A DNA stretch of 64,000 nucleotides from Brassica napus (taxonomy: Eukaryota; Streptophyta; Magnoliopsida; Brassicales; Brassicaceae). The position numbers were made by a program, and so were the translations under genes. The notes beneath the pieces were generated by a model that was given only the letters and a program-made list of their open reading frames with translations, was not told the DNA's origin and made no database searches. Of the stretch, positions 34,268 through 44,568 are shown piece by piece. The stretch is taken from the NCBI RefSeq assembly GCF_020379485.1, contig NC_063444.1, forward strand, positions 3,110,652 to 3,174,651. The letters run 5' to 3'. Every line of letters begins with the position of its first letter. Within the stretch, counting starts at the first letter, position 1.

Positions 34268-35626
34268 CTAGGATAAGACATGCGCCTTGGGCATGGTAAA
34301 TTTATATGAAAATGATTTAAGAAATATCGTATGAAAAAAAATTATATTATTGATCGAATTAATATATTTGGCCCTTAAACAATTTTTTTTTAAAAAAAAA
34401 TTGTTAATTACATAATTTGTTTACTAATGAATTGATCCCATTTTTTAAAAATATTTTAGGTCAAAAAATTATTTATCGCATAAAAACCTAACGTTTAGGC
34501 CGAAGAATCTCATGCCTACTATTTGGTTACAATGAAACTATGTCAGATCGGTTTTATATCATGATTTAGCAATCTAAAATTTAATTATGGTTATGAGAAG
34601 TTTACGTTCACGTTCCGATCCTATCTATCTTTGATATTTTTCTCCCTTTTGTGTCATTTTGGTTATTGCTCGATATAAATATTGATTTTTGATTTTATTC
34701 TCATTTCTTTCTTTTATTTTGGTCTGAGATTTAGAAAATGTTTAAGATTCAAACTATTAAAGAGATACATAATTAGGTTAAGATCTGCGTCTTCTGCAGA
34801 ATAAATATTTATTTTATATTTTTCTGCATATTATAAAATAATAAAATAATAATTATATATTAAATAACTAAGAAATCAGTTACTATTATGTAATAAATTG
34901 GCTTACACATATAAATCAAATGACTGCTCTTGTTTATTTGCAATCATTTTAGAATAAATAAATCAAAACAATCAATTTTATCTATCGTATATGATATAAT
35001 TAAATTTAAACGATATGAAGTGTATATATATTAACATAAACACCTATTAAAATAAAATTATTTATTTATATGATTTTATTATTATTGTATCTTATTATAG
35101 AAAAAAAAATTGAACATTGATCACAAAAATTTATGTGAGACTTTTAACAGTTTTAGTAGTTTATACTCGTTTTGAAAAATTCAAAGTACAACATATATAA
35201 AAAAATCTAAAATTTTAATATATGATTAATGTAATTGGGTAATTTATTTTAATAGTAAAGAATTAAACAAAAATAATAGAAAGCATACAGATTGTTAGCA
35301 AATCTTCATTTTTAAAAATAATTAATTACTATATATATCATAATCATATTAGGTAATTCCGTAGGTTTTATTTAAAGAAATAATACATAATAAATGGTTA
35401 CCTTGCTTTAGTTAATATCATATGATATCATATAGTTGATATTAAATGTTTCTAGTGAGATATAAAAATCGAATTGGACCAACATGTTTTTCAATTTCAA
35501 TGTGAAGCTGACACGTATGACTAATTAACTACCTAATTGATTGACGCATAAGCAAGAAATTTTTTTTAATTATTACAAAATTGAGGTTACATCTTTTCAA
35601 ATGTTTCTCAATTAATATATAGGGGA
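34268..35626 (-). mobile_element. Non-autonomous Helitron, complete, minus strand (1.36 kb)
   Basis: Read leftwards, the 5' end is TCCCCTATATATTAATTGAG (at 35626) and the 3' end is the imperfect hairpin ATGCCC-AAG-GCGCAT followed by CTAG (ending 34268). The flanking bases are A and T. The 5' end matches the Helitron at 6872 in 18 of 20 positions. The interior is AT-rich with no ORF. Confidence 0.7.
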
Positions 35627-35844
35627 TGTCACCCGTTAGAGCCAATAACAAGACTTTAACTCAATATGCCCTTATTGAAGAAAATCAGGATCGTTATCCT
35701 CTTTATTTTCACTACCATTTTGTCATTGCATTTCCTAAACTAACCTTCTATTTGTTTTATATAAATATTACACTTCATCTTCCACCTCATTAATAAATTA
35801 AATTATTTGATTTAATAAATCAACCATAAATCTCAGCCATTGGA

Positions 35845-35975
35845 CCCCACGACCCGGACCGACACTTAACCCGAGCCACAACCTCCCTTTTATTCGACCC
35901 TGCCTCCATCCTCACGACCCGGTAGCCAGGCTTAACAAGATCAGGTATCAACGTCCACATCTCCGTCCATTAACT
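35845..35975 (-). pseudogene. Displaced CCD8 exon fragment, upstream copy
   Basis: About 125 bp is nearly identical to 37448-37575 inside the CCD8 pseudogene (coding TEMWTLIPDLVKPGYRVVRM to KCRSGSWGPG), in the same orientation. It begins and ends abruptly with no splice sites. The flanks show no similarity to CCD8. Confidence 0.85.
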
Positions 35976-37155
35976 TATACATTTTATTAACCACGATGAT
36001 GACTAAAATAAACACATTTTTACTGTCACTACTTTCATTTAACTACATATTCTTCATAAATCTAACTCCCATGCCATTGAAGATCATGTGGGAGCATACA
36101 ATGAAATGTCAACAACAACAACCTCCTATTGTTTTTCAAGATATTACTTCCTTTTGAATATAAACAAATACTTGAATATATAAGAAAGTTTAGTTCATTG
36201 TTTACAATGAGTACAATTTAATATATAGGCATCTTAACAAACTCATTATTCGAAAAAAGTCATCCATATTTTAAAAAACATTTCGGCTGGGCTATATTAG
36301 CCATAACATATTCAGATAAATCAAACAAAATGTTCGTACGTTGGGAGTATCAAAAATTGCAGCTACTAAATACCACAACAACACACCCACCATGTCAAAT
36401 GCTCTCCCCATACAAGACGTCCACAAGAGCAACAAAAAAGCACAAACTCATGCTTTAAATATTCAAGTTTCGGTAAATCAACTTCATCAATACAAACACA
36501 AAGAGAACAAACATCACTTTCTTCTTCAGCGATCCACAAAATGCAACCACTACGTAGACAACCCCGCGCTTGATGATGTGACAAGCACTTCAGATAATTT
36601 GTTAAATTTATCAATTATTTTACATCAAAATAGTTGAAATCAAATAGATTTCTGAACATTACTAAAGTTAATAACCGTGAGTACATTTTTCTGACCATAC
36701 AATATACAATTTCCATTGTAAAAAAAACATAACTAATCGTGAGTTTTAACCATTTTGAATTCATTGCAAAAACAATGAATATAAAAAATAAATTTAGATT
36801 TTTTATTATTTGGTAACTTATGATAAATTCTAATGTACATTTACAAATACAAATGTTAAGTTATAAATACTAAAACTACAGACGAAAACCCGGGCAGTCC
36901 CTAGTATCAATAACTTTTAAACGTTCTAATATATGGAGGTTTCTCTCCAATAATAGCCCTTTGATCTCACTCTAAAGTCTAAACTCTGGCTAAAGATAAT
37001 GAGATCCTTAGCTAAATCTTGAAACAACATTGCATTAACTATAATCTATGCATCAGATGTGTCCTATTATTATCGTGACTGATTAAGAAAGCATGAACAC
37101 TATCTTACCACCTTCGTCATCTTAGTACCAATAATATATATAGGATTAAGAAAGC
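35976..37155. other. Gene-free stretch
   Basis: AT-rich. The ORFs at 36341-36637 on both strands lack any recognisable domain. A sequence at 36885-36902 (ACCCGGGCAGTCCCTAGTA) resembles a Helitron 3' end only weakly. Confidence 0.4.
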
Positions 37156-37272
37156 ATGAACACTATCTTTTTGATTAAAACTCAACTAAAAATGTTTTAT
37201 AGCCAACAAAATCCAACACGGAATGAAAAATGTAAGAAAACAATCCATAGACTTAGTAAGACATTCACTTAC

Positions 37273-38792
37273 GATTTCTCCGGTGTGTTTGGACATGACA
37301 TGAGCAAAAGCTCCGTAGTTATTAGGACACCACTCAAACTTGTAAAACGGCGTAGGCTCAGCTCTAAGCAGATCCCTCACCGAATACCTCAAGGGCATTT
37401 CCGGTATCAAAACATAATTTTCCATCACCCCAAACGAATGAACCCACCCGGGTCCCCACGACCCGGAACGACACTTAACCCGAGCCACAACCTCCCTTTT
37501 ATTCGACCCTGCCTCCATCCTCACGACCCGGTAGCCAGGCTTAACAAGATCAGGTATCAACGTCCACATCTCCGTCTCCGTCACGATCGGATGCGCCGAG
37601 TGGATCATGCGATCACACAAACGGTCGTCGTATTTGAACTTCCCTATCGTCTCTAACGTATAATGGTCGACAAGAATCGATCCTTTTTGAGTCAGGATCA
37701 CTCCCGTGTTGGCGTTGTCCGTTAAAGAATCGCCAGAGAAAAGTTTGACGATCTCTCCGACGCCTGAGAAAGGGTTCTTGAAGTTGCTTCTGGACGGTTT
37801 TGGAGTCTCGGAGAATTCAAGGTAAGAGAGGTTCTTGTGTTTCTTGGCGGATTTGTAGGCGTCGGATTCAAGGAGACGGTGGCCGGAGAATATACGACCG
37901 TCGTCGAACTCTAGCTTGACTAGTGTGGAGTAGCCGTCAAAGAGATGTCGGAAGTCGTGGTCTCCGATCCATAGGCCCGGTCCGTTTCTTAGATACGTAC
38001 CATTCTGCATGTTAATTACCTTAAAAATCATTAATTGGCTCATTTTACCCATATTCTTTTGGGGAAAAATGTTTAATCGTTTGTAACATATGTAGTTTTG
38101 TTTTGGTAAACTGTTACCCGAGAGATATAAAAACTATAAAATGAGAAAGTATGTGAACGCTTTATGTTACTCCTCAAATGAAACATATACAAAGCTCGAC
38201 ATTAATTATGTATAAACATAAATATATAAGCATGTACTATAAGATTTTTGCTAACACAATGTACTTGTTGTTGTCTAACTTGGAACATGATTGAATGTAC
38301 GCTGATTTTGGATTGCAGTGGTCAAGAGTATACATCACTCGTAGACGTGTGGCTAACATGCCTTAGCACCGTAATATATGTATGCAAACATATATTGATT
38401 AAGCTAATCTTTTAGACTTTTTAGTAATAAAATCATGTATAAGGATATAAATAAATTGACATGCAATGATATATATAGAAGTAAAAAACGGTTTTGTCTT
38501 GTAATATATACATACGCATGTGCCAGTGTGAGTGAGTATTGTGTGCACGATACATATTTGTATGAAATTCCACGAATATAGGTAAAATATATTTGGAGGA
38601 TATAATATGAAGATAAAAGACAAACCAGCCAAGTGGGGGATCTTTCCTTGGACAGTAAAATATCAATTTCCTTGGGAGTTTTGTTTTTCTTAATTTGTTG
38701 GTTGTGGATGGCTTTGTCGGAACAAAGAGTATTTTGATTCTAGCTGAGGACAAAGCATGATGATGACTCATAATTGATTTGGTTGTGACCAA
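37273..38792 (-). pseudogene. CCD8: Carotenoid cleavage dioxygenase 8 (CCD8/MAX4) pseudogene
   Basis: CCD8 converts the CCD7 product to carlactone in plastids, the committed step to strigolactones. Exon 1 starts MVTTKSIMSHHHALSSARI (38792) as in the Arabidopsis transit peptide. It is collapsed by a large deletion to its last codons (TVQGKIP, then a one-base insertion before TWL, near 38630). Exon 2 (37273-38004) reads NGTYLRNGPGLW, DFRHLFDGYSTLVKL, SDAYKSAKKHKNLSYLEFSE, HPIVTETEMWTLIPDLVKPG and WVHSFGVMENYVLIPEMPLR up to an intact donor. About 12 residues are missing after NTGVI. The exons with the C-terminal half and the last iron-binding histidines are absent downstream. Not functional. Confidence 0.9.
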
Positions 38793-39210
38793 CGATATTT
38801 GTATTTAGATAATATATACCAATGACAATCATCTCCATCATCTCAGGTCAAGCTCCATGTTTTTTTTTTTTTTAAAAAATCATCTAGTTACATTTGGTTA
38901 TATGTCTAGTAACTGTAGCTGAATCAGGAATTGCATTATCTGCTTGTGCTTGTTTGAAATGCTAATTAAAACTTGACAATCTTCGAGCTCTTGTACCGGA
39001 GACTATCTAAAAGGGAATAATGTGGTATATATAATTAAATAAAACTTGCATGTGTAGTTATTAGGCACTAAAAACATAAAAGAATATACAAGACAGGCCC
39101 ACGTGGAATAAAGCCCAGCCAAGTATAAAAAAGAATAGGAACAAATGTATTCCCAATTGGGGAATAAACCCTAAAAAATAGGACGGTGACCAGTCACTAC
39201 TCTCCCAACG

Positions 39211-39900
39211 AAGATGAATCAGATGAGAGCAACGTTGATGAAGAAGATGCGGAGGACGGCGATGAATCAGGTGCCTCTCGCCAATGTATGTTTCGTTATT
39301 ATATTTTTCCGCTAATCTAATCGGATACTGCTGCTCCCGATTTTGACTTGTTGTTGTTGTCGTACTTGAAGTTCCGTGGGAGAGGTTTCTCATCAGGCTC
39401 GACTGGTTCTTCAAAATCGGATACTGCTGATCCTGTGACCTGGTTCAAGGTTTTCAGGGGGGTTGCATCCCGGTTCCTCTTCAATCGCCTCGTGAGCCGT
39501 TGCGAGAACAATCCGGTGACTGCAAGGAGGCTGTGCTCGTTTGTCAATAAGACGGAGGGTTGGAAGGCAAGTCTCAACAACTACTCTTCTGGGAGTGGTG
39601 GGAGCAAGATGGTTGAGTTTCTTTCGCAGGACAAATCCATGGTGAGGAGCGCGTGCCAGGTGTTCTGTAACACGTACACGGGAACCTTTGTTGCTACTGC
39701 TTTAGCCCTCGGATGGCTTGGTTTTAACCAATCCGTCCGTGTCTTTGATAAAAAGGAGGCTGAAGAGAGTGTAGAACGTGTGGATGCGAGGTTGAGTGGC
39801 CTGAGCCGAAAGGTTGATGTGCTCGATCATGAGTGGCATATGGCCAAGCTTTACGCTGTGCAGCAGATGGTCAGTACAGAATGCAATGCTTTTGTTTCTT
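39211..39900 (+). CDS. Unrecognised partial gene with one membrane segment
   Basis: The frame from about 39348 has plant-exon composition. It contains DPVTWFKVFRGVASRFLFNR, FVNKTEGWKASLNNYSS, one hydrophobic segment (GTFVATALALGWLGF) and a coiled-coil-like stretch (EAEESVERVDARLSGLSRKV) before a possible donor (ATG|GTCAGT at 39869). Upstream, 39211-39285 is open with an acidic reading (EDESDESNVDEEDAEDGDES) and may be an earlier exon. Two similar GGATACTGCTG segments (39323, 39420) suggest a short internal duplication. No family was recognised and no later exon was found, so it is partial or broken. The positive N-terminal part could be organellar targeting (inference). Confidence 0.4.
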
Positions 39901-40349
39901 CCCTTGGTATTATATTTTCCTAAACTTATTAATGTCCTTTTATTTTCGGAATGCACTACATCGTGAATGTTAACCAAACATTCCTAATATTAAGTTCGTA
40001 GAAAGATAATATAGTTTACCATGACAATATATCTCGTATAATTTGGATCAAGAAAACGATTTTTCTAATGATTTGGTTAGTCTTTTAATTAAAATAGAAT
40101 AAAAGTTAACAGTAAATGGAAAATATATCATCTCTTCCATTTGAATATTTATTCCATCAAAATACTGTTAGAATTTGTAGATATATAGAACAAGAAACTA
40201 AACAAAGTTAGTATCGAACTCGTATTTCTTAATTTTCGAAATATAGAAACAAGATTTAGATTAGTTTTTTTTTATTTATTTTATTCTTTTTGAAGATTTT
40301 AAGTTACTATTTATTTGCGTTTTATAAAGGTTCTTCAAATTTAGGTATA

Positions 40350-40524
40350 ACGTAATACAATTATGACTCGACTCCAGATAAAACATAAATGATTATGCAG
40401 CAGCTAGGTCACTATAGTATAGAACTTCTGTTCCCACGTCTTTCTTGGTACTACTAACCTATTGGATTTCTTTTTTTTTTTTTTTTTTTTTTTTAAATTA
40501 TTGCTTTTTTCCCTATACCACGTC
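40350..40524 (+). repeat. Local segmental repeat, copy 1
   Basis: The segment from AATACAATTATGACTCGACT through GTTCCCACGTCTTTC and ACTAACCTATTGGATT to CCCTATACCACGTC is repeated at 43390-43609 and in part at 41965-42016. Here and in copy 2 the segment is interrupted by an ACCCGAA-rich TIR element at exactly the same site. Confidence 0.85.
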
Positions 40525-41159
40525 CTACACGTGGGCACTTTACCCGATATCCGAAGCCGCATCCAAACCAGATCCGAAAAATCCGAACATAAATCCAAAC
40601 CGAAGTAGCAAAATTTTCGAATGGGTATTAAATTAGGAAATGTTGGATATCCGAACCCGAACGGGTAATATCTGAACCCGAATAGATATCTGAAGATAAC
40701 CCAACATATGTATAATTAACCTTATATTTCTAGTTTACATCTATCATTTTATATAAAATATTTATATTGATACTACACATACTTTAAGTTCATATGATAT
40801 ACATACAATTACGGAGAAAATAATTTGATACTCACTTAAAATGCATGTCAAACTTTTTATTTCAAAAATTAACAAAAAAGTTACATCCAAAATTTAAAAA
40901 CAATAACCAAATTAAGGTCTTTTTAGTTTCAAAATATTATTTCCAAATCTATTAATCATTCAATCTATTAAAAATTAAAAAAATTAGTTAAGTGAAAGTT
41001 ATATTTTGAAATACAAGAAATTTGAGAAATTAAAATTTTACTTTTTTTTTACAAAATCTAAATATCCGAATCCGATCCGAAATAACCGAATCCGAACTAA
41101 AAATACCCGAACCCAATCCGAAGTACGGAAATACCCGAACGGGTTCTACACCTCTATAC
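40525..41159. mobile_element. ACCCGAA-rich TIR element, copy 2 (right end lost)
   Basis: It starts CTACACGTGGGCACTTTACC directly after TACCACGTC and matches 42017-42650 almost base for base. It stops at about 41159, where a CCD8 fragment begins, so its right terminal repeat was deleted or replaced. Confidence 0.7.
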
Positions 41160-41164
41160 TGAAC

Positions 41165-41395
41165 TTATCTAAATATGTTCTATGACTAACAAAATCCAAA
41201 CCTGAATGAAAAATGTAATAAAACGATCCATAGACTTAGTAAAAGCGTTCACTTGCGATTTCTCGAGTGAGTTTGGACATGATGTGAACAAAAGCTCAGT
41301 TCTTAGGACACCACTCTAACTTGTAAAGCGGCGTCCACTCAGCTCTAAGCAGGTTTCTCACTAAGTACCTCAGAGGTATTATTATAACCTCAGAA
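41165..41395 (-). pseudogene. Displaced CCD8 fragment, downstream copy
   Basis: About 230 bp matches 37190-37400, covering the 3' end of CCD8 exon 2 (LLRAEPTPFYKFEWCP region) and the start of the following intron. Many substitutions and small gaps make it older than the 35845 copy. Same orientation as the pseudogene. Confidence 0.8.
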
Positions 41396-42016
41396 ATTTG
41401 TATTATAAATAAGTAATTAGCCAGATTTTGATCTGCATTTTTAAAGCGGGGGATTTTTTCCGATAAAATCTAATTAGGAAGAAATGTAATTTTTTGAAAT
41501 TATTTTTACTGTGAAAAATGAATCTAATTATATGTATAAATTGTGTTGGGTGCATTTGTTTCATAATGCGGGATAGCTTAATTTTACTTTGATTCGCCAA
41601 CCAAATTTAAAAGGTTTTACTTCAATGAGATCAGTCATTTTTGTTGTTGCAGTTATATTGCACGATTTAACTAACCTATTGAATCACGTGTGTGTTTATA
41701 GTAGTGTTTTTAGTACGCTTTTTCGTTGCAGTAGAATATCTATGTATAAGGTTTTAGGATGTATATATAAGTTTTTGATTAGTGAAAATCGGAAATTAAA
41801 TATTTTGAGAAAATTATACTAACATATTTCAACTGTATCTTCTATATAAATAAGATATAATTAGTTTTAAGAGCCGGTTCTTAATTTTTTTAGTTAAAAG
41901 TTAAGAGACGGGTTCTTATATTCCGCTAAGAACCTCACTCTAAGAACCCCCAATAATCATGTTCTAACCTATTGGATTTTTTTAAAAAATTATTGTTTTT
42001 TTCCCTATACCACGTT

Positions 42017-42711
42017 CTATAGGTGGGCACTTTACCCGATATCCGATATCCGAAGCCGCACCCGAACCAGATCCGAAAAACCCGAACAAAAATCCAAACC
42101 GAAGTAGCAAAATATCCGAATGGGTATTAACTTAGGAAAGATTGGATATCCGAACCTGAACGGGTAATATCTGAACCCGAATAGATATCCGAAGATAACC
42201 CAATATATGTATAATTAAACTCATATTTCTAGATTACATTTATCATTTTATATAAAATATTTATATTGATAGTACACATACTTTAAGTTCATATGATATA
42301 CATACAATTACGGAGAAAATAATTTGATACTCACTTAAAATGCATGTTAAACTTTTTATTTCAAGAATTAACTAAAAGTTACATCCAAAATTTAAAAACA
42401 ATAACCAAATTAATGTCTTTTTAGTTTCTAACATGTTATTTCCAAATCTATTAATCATTCAATCTATTAAAAATAAAAAATTAGTTAAGTGAAAGTTATA
42501 TTTTTAAATACAAGAGATTTGAGAAATGAAATTTTTTTTTCAAAATCTAAATATCCGAACCCGATCCGAAATAACCGAATCCGAACTAAAAATACCCGAA
42601 CCCAATCCGAAGTACGGAAATACCCGAACGGGTTCTACATCTCTATACCGAAATACCCGAAAATTCGAAATACCCGACCCGAACCCAAACGGGTACCCGA
42701 ACATCCACCCC
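42017..42711. mobile_element. ACCCGAA-rich TIR element, copy 3 (complete)
   Basis: Left end CTATAGGTGGGCACTTTACC and right end GGGTACCCGAACATCCACCCC form imperfect terminal inverted repeats. The flanks are TACCACGTT (42008-42016) and TACCACGTC (42712-42720). Copy 3 of the host segment (43601-43609) has a single TACCACGTC and no element. This empty site shows a target duplication of 8-9 bp, pointing to a hAT or Mutator-like transposon. There is no coding capacity. Confidence 0.75.
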
Positions 42712-42771
42712 TACCACGTCCACCTCAAAAGTATTTTTCCTTTCTTTATATTTCAAAGAGAAAGGAACAAT

Positions 42772-42905
42772 ATGTACCGGCTGAGTTGGTTAAGGTTGGT
42801 TAATATGTCAGGTGGAAACCCGAGTTCGAACCCAAACTGCTGGTTTCGCCACTTTTATTATTTTTTCCTTTTAATAAAGGCTAAAACCTTAATTTTGAAA
42901 CCGTC
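42772..42905 (+). mobile_element. tRNA-derived SINE
   Basis: Polymerase III-like boxes are spaced as in a tRNA: GGCTGAGTTGG (A box, 42779) and GAGTTCGAACCC (B box, 42822). They are followed by a non-tRNA body and T-rich/A-rich 3' sequence. It does not fold as a full tRNA. Confidence 0.6.
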
Positions 42906-42964
42906 TCCTTCCTTTAGACCTATTATTCTTCTGAACGTAATGTCGACGGCATCCATATTTTTTT

Positions 42965-43172
42965 TGTGAACTGAAAAAGGGTTAAACTCGGGTCTATTAA
43001 AGACACAGATCTAACCTCCGGGTGGAGGTACAAACCAAGGATATACCCTCTTATGGACATTCAAATGAGCCGAAAGCAATAGTTCATATTCATGTGTCCA
43101 GCGGGGTTCGAATCAGAGTTCGCCGTATTGGATTTATTCCCTCAAGCGCCACTGGACTACCACCGCTGGTTG
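42965..43172 (-). mobile_element. SINE-like element, minus strand
   Basis: On the minus strand, TAGTCCAGTGGCG (A-box-like) is followed about 40 bases later by GATTCGAACCCC (B-box-like), then about 100 bp of unrelated body. The ends are approximate. Confidence 0.45.
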
Positions 43173-43283
43173 GCATCCATATTTTTCTGACTTAACTCCT
43201 TTTCTTCATTTTCTTCTTCTTCTGTCTTTTAGTTTGTAGCAAATAATAATAAATCCATCGAACAACACTGAAATCAATACTAT

Positions 43284-43394
43284 TATGGATCCGAGTTTTG
43301 TCCCGAACAGACCAAAATCGGGATGGGAAGAGGCCGCCAAGCGTTTCACCGCCGCGGAATCGGTCGCCTTGAACGTGTTTTCGAAGGTTACGTA
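43284..43394 (+). CDS. Short ORF of 36 codons, unrecognised gene fragment
   Basis: It reads MDPSFVPNRPKSGWEEAAKR and continues FTAAESVALNVFSKV to TAA. The composition is protein-like (GC-rich, codon-like), unlike the flanks. It stops exactly where the repeated ACGTAATACAATTATGACTC segment begins, suggesting a first exon truncated by the repeat. No family was recognised. Confidence 0.3.
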
Positions 43395-43505
43395 ATACAA
43401 TTATGACTCGACTCGAGATAAAACATAAATGATTATGACTCGACTCGAGATAAAACATAAATGATTATGTAATACAATTATGACTCGACTCGAGATAAAA
43501 CATAA
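43390..43505 (+). repeat. Tandem repeat of ~32 bp (three units)
   Basis: The unit TTATGACTCGACTCGAGATAA plus AACATAAATGA occurs three times in succession, with GTAATACAA before the first and third. Only one unit is present in the related segment at 40350. Confidence 0.85.
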
Positions 43506-43874
43506 ATGATTATGCAGCAGCAAGGTTTTTGTTCCCACGTCTTTCCTGGTACTACTAACCTATTGGATTTAAAAAAAAAAAATTATTGCTTTTTTCCCTA
43601 TACCACGTCCACCTCGAAAGTATGTTTACTTTATTTATTTTTATTCTTTCAAATATATTTTTTTCCATTATTGCGTCAAAATTTTCTGTAAGACATTTTC
43701 ATTGGATTTTTCCCTAGAATGCAATCCACCTAAAGATTAAACCAACCGGTTAAAAAACCGGAAATGGTGTAAAATCTGGATTTTCCCCAAGGATGTAATC
43801 CACCTAAAGATTAAACCGAAAGTATTTTTCCTTTCTACTAACCCAATGGCTACTAACAGTATTGATTTAGTGGA

Positions 43875-43982
43875 ACAGTTCATGGTCATTTTTTTTTCTA
43901 GGGATCCATTATTCTTATTTATGCTAAATAAAATTCACTTATACATTATATATGATCAAATAAAAAAATGACCATGAACTGT
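43875..43982. mobile_element. Fold-back MITE (108 bp)
   Basis: The ends ACAGTTCATGGTCATTTTTT and AAAAAAATGACCATGAACTG are perfect inverted repeats of about 20 bp around a short AT-rich loop. No target duplication is clear. Confidence 0.7.
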
Positions 43983-44323
43983 AGTATATTACAACAACAT
44001 CTAAAATTAATCATATTATTCATGACAAATCACTATTAGCAGCGTCGTTTTTTCTTCATGCCCGATATCACTATACTGTAAAAAACAACACCTACAGAAT
44101 AATACAAGTCTGTATATAACATACCAATATAAAAAATTTAGAATTCAAATCTAAGACATTCTAAAATTCAACTATACCGTTAGGGTCTATCTGTTCATGT
44201 ATTTTAATTAAATAAATTGAAGCTATAAAATATATTTTTGAATAATTAATATTGATAATATATCACACTATTATTTTTCAAAAAATTATATATTTAAATG
44301 CACATTTTAAATTGCAGATTTTT

Positions 44324-44568
44324 ACTATTTGGATTTATCGTTTTGGATCTTGACTGTTTCAATTATTTTCAAGTTAAAGCAGAAACCAATCGGTGCGTAC
44401 ATCATAGTTAAGATGATTACTTAACTCGTTTCTACCCAGCCTAGAATTATTTTTCTAAATTTTTATTTTCACTTATAAAGTTTTCTATTTTGAATAAAAA
44501 AAGGGATTTATAAAATACATTAGTAGTCTGCAAATGTAAACAAAACAAGGCGCTAAAAACGTAAAAAA
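44324..44568 (-). repeat. Duplicate of the GATA9 3' flank, part 1
   Basis: It matches 61262-61480 (for example TTTCAATTATTTTCAAGTTA and TAGTTAAGATGATTAC), and its left end matches 47984-48010 (AACTATTTGGATTTATC). It is the uninterrupted version of the site where the large MULE is inserted. Confidence 0.8.

Noticed and set aside
36341..36637. 98-codon ORF and its antisense partner
   Set aside because: No recognisable motif, no splice context, and AT-rich flanks.
36885..36902. Helitron 3' end
   Set aside because: CTAG is present but no convincing hairpin precedes it.
42775..42850. A tRNA gene
   Set aside because: A and B boxes are present but no acceptor stem or anticodon arm can be formed; a SINE explains it better.
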